Shown piece by piece: positions 32,834 to 39,489 of a stretch of 43,121 nucleotides of DNA. Location of the stretch: contig JANLTP010000218.1 in NCBI GenBank assembly GCA_031363055.1, positions 1 through 43,121 of the forward strand, written 5' to 3'. Made by a program: the position numbers and the translations under genes. Origin of the DNA: JANLTP01 sp031363055. Lineage in GTDB: Bacteria > Pseudomonadota > Gammaproteobacteria > Burkholderiales > Burkholderiaceae_E. Within the stretch, counting starts at the first letter, position 1; each line of letters opens with the position of its first letter. Under the pieces are notes generated by a model that made no database searches, was not told where the DNA came from, and saw nothing but the letters and a program-made list of their open reading frames with translations.

Positions 32834-34434
32834 CGCCCGTCAAAGTGTTGATACTGGCCCTGGGCGGTGAGGGCGGTGCGGTCATGGCCGATTGGCTGGT
32901 CGACGCGCTGCTCGAAGCGGGTTACCCGGTTCAAGCGACCTCAGTGCCCGGTGTCGCGCAACGAACTGGCGCGACTTCGTACTACATTGAGTTTTTGCCG
33001 ATTCAACGCGAACGGTTGAACGGTGCGGAGCCGGTTTTTTGCCTTTCGCCAACCGCCGGCCTGATCGACGTTCTGGTGTCCTCGGAGCTGCTTGAAACTG
33101 GCCGGGCCATCGAGCGCGGCTTGGTCAGCCCGGATACGACGACGCTGATTTCCTCGACCAGCCGCTTTCTCACGGTCCTTGAGAAAATGCAGATGGCCGA
33201 TGGCCGATTCGAAGCCGAGCGTATCGTCAACGCCGCGCGCGCCATGAGCATGACGCACGCCCTGTTCGATATGGCGCAAGCCACCGCCGAGGCCGAGACC
33301 ATCATTTCGTCAGTCATGTTCGGCGCCCTGGCAGCCAGCAATCGACTGCCGCTGACACGAGCGCAATGTGAGGCCGTCGTCGGTGCCGCCGGGCGTGCAT
33401 CGCAGGCGAGCCTGCGCGGGTTCGCGTTGGGGTTTGATATTTGTGAAGGGCTGCTGAGTGGTGAGGGTCGCTCAAGTGGTGACGGTCGTCTGATCAGTAA
33501 AGATCTTCTGACCTCGGTACTTGACGTCAATCTGCCTGCCAGCGTTGCACAAATCGCAGCGCTAGGTGTGGCGCGATTGATCGACTATCAGGACAAAGCC
33601 TATGCGCGCAGCTATGTTCAAAAGGTAGAACGTTTCGTAGCGGCCGAAGGTTTGGCAAACACCCAAACCGACTATGCTGCCAGCCGAACTGCAGCTCGAT
33701 TCCTGGCGCTCTGGATGGCTTACGAGGATGTGATTCGGGTCGCCGACCTGAAGTCAAGAGCGAGCCGATTCACGCGCATTCGCGATGAGTTCGGTGCCAG
33801 TACGAGTGAGCCAGTGGTGATCCGCGACTTCCTCAAGCCCGGCGTCGAAGAGGTCGCGGCTATTTTGCCGGCCGCGCTGGCCAAGCGCTTGCTGGCCTGG
33901 GCCGAGCGGCGCGGCATGAAGACCTTCTCGGACGGCCTGCGCTTGCAGACCAGCTCGATCGCCGGACTGGCAATGATGCGAAGCCTGGCAGCACTGCGCC
34001 GATGGCGCCGAAAATCGTCGCGGTTCGTTGACGAACAACAACTGATTGAACGTTGGTCACATTCGCTGTTGACCGCGCTGTCGTTGAGCGCTCCATTGGC
34101 GCGCGAAATCGCCGAGTGCCCGCGCCTGATCAAGGGCTACAGTGACACGTTCGCGCGCGGCAAGCGAAGTTTTGTAGAAATATTGGAGAACTTGATTGAG
34201 CCGGCCTTGGGTGCTGCGTTTGCGACCGCAACAGTGAATTCGCCAAGCACCACGTCAAGTTCGCCAAACTTGGACAGCCGGTGGGCGGCGTTGGCGAACA
34301 GCATCAAACGTGCCCGCGAGGCGGCACTCGAGGATCCTGCGGGACGCGCATTAGCGGTGGCGCTTGGCCTGCCTTCTCCGGAACCGAAGGTACAGCCCAT
34401 AAGGTTCATGCCAATGAAGCGGCGAATTGGTTAA
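32830..34434 (+). CDS. iorB: Indolepyruvate oxidoreductase beta-type subunit, long form
   Basis: The ATG at 32830 overlaps the iorA stop (ATGA), giving a 534-residue protein. The N-terminal 200 residues are the gamma-type domain of 2-oxoacid oxidoreductases, with 'VLILALGGEGGAVMADWLVD' and 'SVPGVAQRTGATSYYIEFLP'. Archaeal IorB ends there (about 200 aa). This one continues for about 330 more residues, as in the long proteobacterial 'IorB family' proteins with a DUF6537-type C-terminal part: 'ALGVARLIDYQDKAYARSYV' and 'LGAAFATATVNSPSTTSSSP' near the end. Together with IorA it should form the two-subunit ferredoxin-dependent enzyme. The stop overlaps the convergent antitoxin stop by four bases. 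A direct 18-bp repeat lies at 33457-33492. Confidence 0.9.
   Translation: MTPVKVLILALGGEGGAVMADWLVDALLEAGYPVQATSVPGVAQRTGATSYYIEFLPIQRERLNGAEPVFCLSPTAGLIDVLVSSELLETGRAIERGLVSPDTTTLISSTSRFLTVLEKMQMADGRFEAERIVNAARAMSMTHALFDMAQATAEAETIISSVMFGALAASNRLPLTRAQCEAVVGAAGRASQASLRGFALGFDICEGLLSGEGRSSGDGRLISKDLLTSVLDVNLPASVAQIAALGVARLIDYQDKAYARSYVQKVERFVAAEGLANTQTDYAASRTAARFLALWMAYEDVIRVADLKSRASRFTRIRDEFGASTSEPVVIRDFLKPGVEEVAAILPAALAKRLLAWAERRGMKTFSDGLRLQTSSIAGLAMMRSLAALRRWRRKSSRFVDEQQLIERWSHSLLTALSLSAPLAREIAECPRLIKGYSDTFARGKRSFVEILENLIEPALGAAFATATVNSPSTTSSSPNLDSRWAALANSIKRAREAALEDPAGRALAVALGLPSPEPKVQPIRFMPMKRRIG
33457..33492. repeat. 18-bp direct repeat inside iorB
   Basis: AGTGGTGAGGGTCGCTCA is followed directly by AGTGGTGACGGTCGTCTG. 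In frame it encodes two GEGR/GDGR-containing hexapeptides at a domain boundary (about residue 215), another in-frame repeat in a linker. Confidence 0.7.
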
Positions 34435-34766
34435 ACGGCTTTGACCTTGGCACGTGTACGCGGCGCGCGACCCTCAGTGCCACTGATACCTTCGATCAGT
34501 CGACCCGAGACGTATTTGTGCAAGATGCTGGCCATCAGGGTTTGGTAAGGTAATCCTTCCTGCGCGGCTTTGGCTTGCAGGCCTTCAAGGTCCATCGCGG
34601 AGATTCGAATGTTTACTCGCCGATTCTTGCGCAGCGCGTCGGACGCCCACTCGCGATAACGCTCGTTGTCTTTCTTTTGGGTCTTGACGGGCTGCCACTC
34701 GCCATTTTCAAATGATGACAGCAGCTCCTTTTCATTTAATTTATCCTTAGTCATTGTTTGGCTCAT
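34431..34766 (-). CDS. CopG-family antitoxin of a BrnT-like toxin
   Basis: The 111-residue protein has a short N-terminal region 'NEKELLSSFENGEWQPVKTQ' and a ribbon-helix-helix DNA-binding region 'NRRVNIRISAMDLEGLQAKA' followed by 'EGLPYQTLMASILHKYVSGR'. Both are typical of CopG-type antitoxins of the COG3514 group. Such proteins bind their toxin and repress their own operon. Its start lies inside the toxin gene (20-bp overlap), so translation is coupled. The C-terminus is a basic tail, TRAKVKAV. The stop overlaps the iorB stop. I give no symbol because the canonical BrnT partner, BrnA, belongs to another subfamily. Confidence 0.88.
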   Translation of the reverse strand: MSQTMTKDKLNEKELLSSFENGEWQPVKTQKKDNERYREWASDALRKNRRVNIRISAMDLEGLQAKAAQEGLPYQTLMASILHKYVSGRLIEGISGTEGRAPRTRAKVKAV

Positions 34767-35040
34767 TCAAATACTGTTTCGTCGCCTTACGGCTAGGCAT
34801 TATCGTCTTGAGAAATATGTCGTGCTCGGACTCGACAAAAGGAACCAAATAAGCGTAATCCCGAAATCCGACCACCCAGATTTTCTGACTTGCGTACCGC
34901 TGCTTGTTCGGATGTTCAAGTGTCATCAAAAGTCCTCCCTGCCCGATCGCCGACAATATCTCTTCAAAGGAGATTCCACGCTGCCGCATCAAATCGATGT
35001 TCTTGTCTGGATTCCATAGAATTGGTTTTTCCACGCTCAT
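34747..35040 (-). CDS. BrnT-like type II toxin (ribonuclease)
   Basis: The 97-residue protein matches the BrnT toxin fold (RelE-like ribonuclease). It has 'ILWNPDKNIDLMRQRGISFE' followed by 'EEILSAIG' near the N-terminus, 'IWVVGFRDYAYLVPFV' in the sheet and 'FLKTIMPSRKATKQYL' at the C-terminus, the counterpart of the 'ISARKAtk.Er' motif. The toxin gene comes first and overlaps the antitoxin by 20 bp, the usual brnTA order. A TATAAT box places the transcription start near its ATG, and no ribosome-binding site is visible. Confidence 0.82.
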   Translation of the reverse strand: MSVEKPILWNPDKNIDLMRQRGISFEEILSAIGQGGLLMTLEHPNKQRYASQKIWVVGFRDYAYLVPFVESEHDIFLKTIMPSRKATKQYLNEPNND

Positions 35041-35046
35041 TGAAAG

Positions 35047-35077
35047 ATTATATCGATCGTGTGCCTTTTGTGCTCAA
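35047..35077 (-). promoter_or_regulatory. Promoter of the BrnT-like/CopG toxin-antitoxin operon
   Basis: On the minus strand TTGAGC (35077-35072) is followed after 19 bp by a perfect TATAAT (35052-35047). Transcription would begin about 35040, which is the first base of the toxin ATG. The -10 box is convincing; the -35 is weak. Confidence 0.55.
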
Positions 35078-35091
35078 ATTTGGGCCCAAAT
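35078..35091. promoter_or_regulatory. Palindromic operator candidate of the toxin-antitoxin operon
   Basis: ATTTGGGCCCAAAT is a perfect 14-bp palindrome abutting the -35 side of the toxin promoter. CopG-type antitoxins bind short inverted repeats near their own promoter, so this is the natural autoregulation site. It also lies between the intact operon and the divergent truncated antitoxin copy. Confidence 0.55.
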
Positions 35092-35125
35092 GGATATACT
35101 TGCCCTCAAAATCAAAGTCACGCCA

Positions 35126-35251
35126 ATGAAGAAACTTGATCCGTACGAGATGGAAATACTGGCTGCATTCGAAGCGGGGAAGCTTAAATCGGTAGCAACT
35201 CGATCCGAGCTTGCGAGAATTAAGGCTGCTGCGCGTGCGACCGAAATAAAG
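35126..35251 (+). pseudogene. Truncated second CopG-type antitoxin (N-terminal 42 codons)
   Basis: An ATG at 35126 opens a frame MKKLDPYEMEILAAFEAGKL continuing to ARATEIK. It matches the N-terminal region of COG3514 antitoxins, with the 'DPxExEILxAFExGxLKSV' pattern. The ribbon-helix-helix part that should follow is missing: the frame runs straight into TRAP-receptor sequence. No toxin gene accompanies it. It is divergent from the intact toxin-antitoxin operon and differs clearly from the intact antitoxin, so it is not a recent duplicate. The exact junction is uncertain by a few codons. Confidence 0.72.
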
Positions 35252-35946
35252 TCCGAACCCGGTCGAGGCAAGTCGATCGACAAGGCGAGTAACGGATCGA
35301 TCAAGATTGCAGTATTCCCGGCGCAGCAGCTCGGCAAAGCACCTGATCATTACGATAGGGTGCAAAAAGGCATTGCCGAGATCGCCTACATTTCAACCGG
35401 TTATCAGGCTGGCAAATACGCCCGGCGCACGCAACCATGGGCGCCTGGATGACTTCACTCGGTGCTACCACCGTCCAGATGTCGGCGCCCGAGTCACGCG
35501 AAGCGCTCGAGCGCGGCGTGGCCGATGCGATTACCTTTCCCTGGGGATCGTTGTTCGGCTTCAAGATCGACGGCATCACCAAGTTCCATATCGACGCACC
35601 GATGTACGTCGCGACGTTTGCCACGGTCATCAACACCGACAAGTAAAACGCGTTGTCGGTAGCGCAAAAGAAAGTCATCGACGATCACTGCACCAACGAG
35701 TGGGCTGGCAAGACCGGCACCGATTGGGCAAAATGGGAAGACGAAGGCCGTCAAAAAATCATGGCAGCCGGGTCTGGCCATACGGTCGTTACTCTGACAG
35801 CCCCCGAGCTGGACGCCTGGAAGAAGTCGTCGGAGCCGGTCTACAAAAAATATGCCGATGACGTGAAGGCGGCTGGTTATGACGCCGAGAAGGTGCTGGG
35901 CGATCTGCGCAAAACATTGACGAAATTCGACGCGCTGGCGAAGTAG
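35252..35946 (+). pseudogene. Decayed TRAP transporter substrate-binding protein (dctP remnant)
   Basis: Three pieces of a DctP-type periplasmic receptor are visible. Frame one (to the stop at 35452) has 'NGSIKIAVFPAQQLGKAPDH' and 'YDRVQKGIAEIAYISTGYQ'. After a deletion and frame change near 35425 a second frame gives 'GAWMTSLGATTVQMSAPESR' and 'ADAITFPWGSLFGFKIDGI' up to TAA at 35644-35646. The same frame then resumes with 'LSVAQKKVIDDHCTNEWAGK' to the normal C-terminus at 35946. The N-terminus and signal peptide are absent, and roughly 100 residues are missing in the middle. The TAA stands where relatives often have Tyr, so it is probably a nonsense mutation. A functional receptor cannot be made. 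Confidence 0.88.
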
Positions 35947-35959
35947 GGCGCAGCCTGAG

Positions 35960-36625
35960 GTGCTGGCCAAATCCGTCGACTGGATCGAGCGTACCGCCGG
36001 CTTCTTTTTGCTGGCGGTCGCCTCGCTGACTTTTGTCATGGTCATCCTGCGCAAATTCTTCGACACTGGCATTCCCGATGGGTACGACTTCTCCCGATTG
36101 CTGCAAGCCATGGCGATCCTCTGGGGGATTGCCTGCGCAAGCTATTGCGGTGCGCAGATCGTGGTCGATCTGGTCTGGGACCTGTCGTCACCCAAGAACA
36201 AGAAGCGCATCGACTTTCTGGGAAACCTCGGCTTGCTGCTGTTCATGCTGGCGTTCGCCGCTCTAGCTACACAAGCAGCCGTCGAGATGCGCGGCAACAA
36301 TCTTTTAACCTCGGATCTTCGAATCCCGCAATGGGGGTTCTACTTCGTCGGCGCGTTGGGCATCTCCGGCGTCGTCGGCTATGGCCTGTACAGCGGCTGG
36401 GGGCCGGGTTTTGCGGCCGGTACGATTGCGGCGGGCGGGACCATCGGCATCATGATCCCGCCCTCGGTGATTTTCACGCTGTACGGCATCATGACCGAAA
36501 CCAATATCGCCAAGCTGCTTTTTGCGGGCGTATTACCTGGCCTGCTGGCGATTTTCATGTACTCGGTGACCATTCAGATTATCGGCCTCTGGCGCCCCGA
36601 CTGGATGCCACGCGCCGCACCTTAA
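35960..36625 (+). pseudogene. TRAP small permease (dctQ) joined by deletion to the middle of dctM
   Basis: A 221-codon frame from GTG at 35960 encodes a nearly complete DctQ (residues 1 to about 136: 'IERTAGFFLLAVASLTFVMV' to 'PQWGFYFVGALGIS'). At about 36370-36395 it passes directly into the middle of a DctM large permease ('GFAAGTIAAGGTIGIMIPPS', 'YGIMTETNIAKLLFAGVLPG'). Natural DctQM fusions keep the whole DctM; here its first third or more is gone. The frame stops at 36625 after 'WRPDWMPRAAP'. Together with the broken receptor upstream this marks a dead TRAP transporter. Confidence 0.85.
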
Positions 36626-36639
36626 GCGTGCAGCAAATC

Positions 36640-37166
36640 TCCGAAAGCCTGGTCGAGGCGCTCAAAGTCGTCGCTGCGATTTTTGGTGGTGGTCATCGGT
36701 GCCTTCCTGTTTGGCTACTTCCTGACCATCACCCAGACCACACAAGCACTGGTCACCTGGGGGCAGTTTGCCGATCGGCCCCTACGGAGTGCTGGCGCTG
36801 ATTCTCGTCGGCTACTTCATCCTCGGCGCCCTCATGGACGAGCTCGCGATGATCCTGCTGACCGTGCCGATCGTGTTTCCAGTCATGATGCAACTCGGCT
36901 TCGACCCGATCTGGTTCGGCGTGATCATTGTGATGGCGGTGACCTTGGGCATGATCTGCCCGCCGGTCGGCATCAACGTGTTCGTCATCAACTCGATTGC
37001 GCCCGACATCAGTTTGCCGAGCATCTACCCCGGCGTCATGCCGTTCATTGCGAGCGATTTGATCCGGTTGGTGATCCTGGTCGTGTTTCCGTCGATTTCA
37101 CTGTTCCTGCCGAAGGCGATGGATCAGCCAATCGGGACGGTAGTTCGTGGAATTTTCGGGTTTTAG
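36640..37166 (+). pseudogene. 3' part of the TRAP large permease (dctM remnant)
   Basis: DctM sequence continues in three different frames: 'ESLVEALKVVAAIF' (before about 36683), 'VVVIGAFLFGYFLTITQTTQ' (about 36683-36770), then 'IGPYGVLALILVGYFILGAL' through 'LGMICPPVGINVFVINSIAP' to the stop at 37166. About 60 codons are also missing between this part and the upstream DctM segment. At least two frameshifts lie inside this stretch. The last frame (from 36768, 132 codons) has an ATG but could only yield a C-terminal fragment. Confidence 0.87.
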
Positions 37167-37191
37167 GACGGTGCCCCTCGGGCATCTCAAG

Positions 37192-37542
37192 TCAAACCGA
37201 GAGCCGGATGACCGCGATCAGCAAGCCAGCCAGGGCGACCAAGGATCCGATCATCCACTTGATAATTTCAGTTTTTGAATCGGCAATTGCTAGACGAGTT
37301 GCATTGATATCGGCGCGCAGACTTAGCTCTACCTGGGAAATACGTTCGTTGGTTTGATTGATCTCCTGCGTGATCTTGAGTTCCAATTCCGAAAGATCCC
37401 GCTTGGTCGCCAAGACTTGGGCGAGCAACGAATAGCGTTCGTCAATACCGCGCTCGAACAGCTCCGCCAGCGAATAAGCACGTTCGCGCGAGATGCCAAT
37501 TGACATCAACGCGTCGATCAAATTGATACTGAAGTTGCCCAT
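37192..37542 (-). CDS. DUF1640-like coiled-coil protein with C-terminal membrane anchor (paralogue A)
   Basis: The 116-residue protein begins 'MGNFSINLIDALMSIGISRE' and has 'LATKRDLSELELKITQEINQ', a coiled coil with 'TNERISQVELSLRADIN' and a C-terminal hydrophobic helix 'WMIGSLVALAGLLIAVIRL'. This layout resembles DUF1640/CCDC90-type proteins, whose bacterial role is unknown. Two relatives lie at 42286-42989, sharing the N-terminal 'xxFVxxLxxxGIxRERAxxL' pattern. It follows dgkA by 19 bp on the same strand and may be co-transcribed with it. Confidence 0.8.
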   Translation of the reverse strand: MGNFSINLIDALMSIGISRERAYSLAELFERGIDERYSLLAQVLATKRDLSELELKITQEINQTNERISQVELSLRADINATRLAIADSKTEIIKWMIGSLVALAGLLIAVIRLSV

Positions 37543-37561
37543 AGAGCTATCGTATCAGCGC

Positions 37562-37939
37562 TCAAAACACCAGCGCACAAAACCAGATCAAAACCGCCGC
37601 GCTGATCGCGCAAAACACGGCCGCGCTGCCCAGGTCCTTGGCCCGTCCGAGCATGGGGTTCTGCTCAACGCTGATCGCATCGGCCAGCGCCTCGATCGCC
37701 GAATTCAACAACTCAACGATCCAGACGAGAATGATGCTGAAAATCATCAGACCGATATGCATTGGCGATTTGCCGAACCACAAGGCAACACCGATCAGCG
37801 GCACGCCAATCGCGAGTTCCTGGCGAAACGCAGCTTCGTGGGTGAGCGCTGCCTTGAATCCGTTGATCGAATAACGCGTCGCGGCCAGCACTCTTGCGAT
37901 GCCGCCTTTGCTCTTGAAGCTGGAGTGGTCGGTTGTCAT
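37562..37939 (-). CDS. dgkA: Diacylglycerol kinase DgkA
   Basis: From the ATG at 37939 the product is 125 residues with three membrane helices, the usual size of this inner-membrane enzyme. It recycles diacylglycerol to phosphatidic acid using ATP. The catalytic signature 'WIVELLNSAIEALADAISVE' is followed by 'RAKDLGSAAVFCAISAAVL'. 'HEAAFRQELAIGVPLI' corresponds to the N-terminal amphipathic region. AGGACA precedes the ATG. The frame is open upstream to 38059, but this would overlap the VapB start and lacks similarity, so it is excluded. Confidence 0.95.
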   Translation of the reverse strand: MTTDHSSFKSKGGIARVLAATRYSINGFKAALTHEAAFRQELAIGVPLIGVALWFGKSPMHIGLMIFSIILVWIVELLNSAIEALADAISVEQNPMLGRAKDLGSAAVFCAISAAVLIWFCALVF

Positions 37940-37997
37940 TTGTCCTGGTAGCTCAGAATAGGGTGAATAAGCAGCATCATTAAAGTAGCACCAAAAT

Positions 37998-38029
37998 TTG
38001 ACATACATACAGAAATCTGTAAATATTAT
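37998..38029 (+). promoter_or_regulatory. VapBC promoter region with inverted repeat
   Basis: A perfect TTGACA (37998-38003) is followed by the inverted repeat ACAGA-AA-TCTGT (38009-38020) and an AT-rich tract. That tract contains possible -10 boxes (TAAATA at 38020-38025 or TATTAT at 38024-38029), with spacers of 16 or 20 bp. The inverted repeat between the boxes is a plausible VapB operator for autorepression. Confidence 0.5.
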
Positions 38030-38035
38030 TCCGAA

Positions 38036-38287
38036 ATGAAGACTACGCTGAACATACATGACAATTTACTCGCGGAAGCGAAAGTGCTGGCCGCGCGCCA
38101 GAAACTGACGCTCACTCGGTTGATCGAGGAAGGCTTGCGCATGCGGTTGCGAAAGGCGGACTCTTCACCGATGACCAGACGCCGGGCAATGCCGGTGTTC
38201 GACGGAAAATCTGGCCTTGCCAAGGGACTGAACGGTTTGAGTACGCGCGAAATGTTCGATGCGGCGGAAGATGCTGCCGGACATTAA
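38036..38287 (+). CDS. vapB: VapB-type antitoxin
   Basis: The 83-residue protein begins MKTTLNIHDNLLAEAKVLAA and continues 'LTLTRLIEEGLRMRLRKA', a ribbon-helix-helix DNA-binding fold like the DUF2191-type VapB antitoxins. The C-terminal 'MPVFDGKSGLAKGLNGLSTR' and 'EMFDAAEDA' form the toxin-binding tail. It overlaps the toxin ATG by 17 bases, so translation is coupled. It should repress its own promoter together with VapC. Confidence 0.88.
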   Translation: MKTTLNIHDNLLAEAKVLAARQKLTLTRLIEEGLRMRLRKADSSPMTRRRAMPVFDGKSGLAKGLNGLSTREMFDAAEDAAGH

Positions 38288-38720
38288 TGTTTTGGTCGCT
38301 GCACATCGCGCTGATCATCCGCAACATGAGCCAGCCGCTTTTTGGCTAAACCAGACCTTGAAAGGAGCGGACAAGGGGGAGGCCTTGCTGGTACCCATGA
38401 GCGTCATCAGCGGTTTCTTGCGTTTGGTGACCAATGTCAGGATTTTTCCCATGCCGACGTCGAGCGTGCGCGCGGTTGACTTTATCGATTGGCTGTTGGA
38501 CGCTGCACCAGCAAAGCTTTTGGAAGAAGTTTCAGAGTGGACTGTTCTTCGCAGCCTCATGTTGAATAACAAACTCGCCGCCAATCAGGTGCCCGATGCG
38601 CATCTGGCAGCTATCGCGATCAGTCTGAGCGAGCCGTTTGTGACCTTCGACAAAGGATTTCGGCGGCTCCTGCCAAGATCTTTACTGGTATTGTTGCCAG
38701 CCGTCAAATCGCCCCCATGA
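38271..38720 (+). CDS. vapC: VapC-type PIN-domain ribonuclease toxin
   Basis: From the ATG at 38271 (MLPDINVLVAAHRADHPQHE) the product is 149 residues. The PIN-domain acidic residues can be placed at D4 in 'LPDINVLVAA', the Glu/Asp around 'SVISGFLRLVTNVRIF', and D in 'NQVPDAHLAAIAI' and 'FVTFDKGFRRLLP'. PIN toxins cleave specific RNAs, often initiator tRNA or rRNA. An ATG four codons upstream is in frame but less likely, as it would lengthen the overlap and shift the family's short N-terminus. The gene converges with the Uma2 gene. Confidence 0.9.
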   Translation: MLPDINVLVAAHRADHPQHEPAAFWLNQTLKGADKGEALLVPMSVISGFLRLVTNVRIFPMPTSSVRAVDFIDWLLDAAPAKLLEEVSEWTVLRSLMLNNKLAANQVPDAHLAAIAISLSEPFVTFDKGFRRLLPRSLLVLLPAVKSPP

Positions 38721-38734
38721 ACCGGGTCGTCGCC

Positions 38735-39295
38735 TCAAGGATTTTCGATCAGCGGCCGAAATAGTTCGGTAACTGAAATCTCCAAGCCCTGGCAGGCTCG
38801 CGCACGCGCAATGTCGCCAAGACCGTGTCGTTGCCTCGACGGGTAGGACTCAATGCAGCGATCCGATATACCGATAATCCAGAACTCGGTAATACCGGCT
38901 GCGTGATAAAGCGGCGACTTGAGCGTTCGGTCGAATCGCAGGCTCGAATCGGCGACTTCAACGAGCAGCAGGACGTCGTCGACAGTGGCCGTCGCGTGAA
39001 TATAGTCGTCATCGCGATGCTTGAGCACAACCAGGTCAGGTTGCGGCAACGAGGACAGGGAAATCTTGACTGGATTCTGTACTTGAACCAGGTATCCCTC
39101 GCCTATGCTGCGGCGAATCAGTCGATCGATTCGAGTCAATATGCCTGAATGATGCGAGCCAATGGGTGGCATGGCGTAGATCTCTCCGTCCAGCAGTTCC
39201 ACGCGTTCCTCAGGCCCAAAGATGCCCGCCTCGTCCATACGAAAAAACTCTTCGACGGAGATCGGGCGGCGGCTTGGGTGAAGAACGGCGTTCAT
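38735..39295 (-). CDS. Uma2-family (DUF820) PD-(D/E)XK nuclease-fold protein
   Basis: The 186-residue protein has the Uma2 layout. An N-terminal 'SVEEFFRMDEAGIFGPEERV' leads to 'ELLDGEIYAMPPIGSHHSGI', then the catalytic-type 'LSSLPQPDLVVLKHRDDD' and 'DDVLLLVEVADSSLRFDRTL', with the PD...E-x-A-D spacing of a restriction-type nuclease fold. The 'KSPLYHAAGITEFWIIGISD' segment is conserved. Uma2 genes are widespread, often in multiple copies and in mobile or accessory DNA, and their biological role is not settled. It converges with vapC across 14 bp. Confidence 0.9.
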   Translation of the reverse strand: MNAVLHPSRRPISVEEFFRMDEAGIFGPEERVELLDGEIYAMPPIGSHHSGILTRIDRLIRRSIGEGYLVQVQNPVKISLSSLPQPDLVVLKHRDDDYIHATATVDDVLLLVEVADSSLRFDRTLKSPLYHAAGITEFWIIGISDRCIESYPSRQRHGLGDIARARACQGLEISVTELFRPLIENP

Positions 39296-39489
39296 GGGAA
39301 GACCATTGGAGCAGTCCGAACATCGGAGATCAATTGTGCCGTTAGTCTAGGTCGGAAGCCGCGATTTGTGAATGGGCTTGAGATGGCCGTTCGATATCAG
39401 CTGGGGGTTCGTTATCATTGGCAGCTTTTAATGCAGTCAGCCGCCTGGATAACACTGACAAACGAACGGAACTGCGAGAATCGTCAACG

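Noticed and set aside
36145..36801. Long alternative frames over the TRAP permease remnants as novel genes
   Set aside because: They are other-frame translations of dctQ/dctM DNA; only the pieces matching DctQ and DctM make sense.
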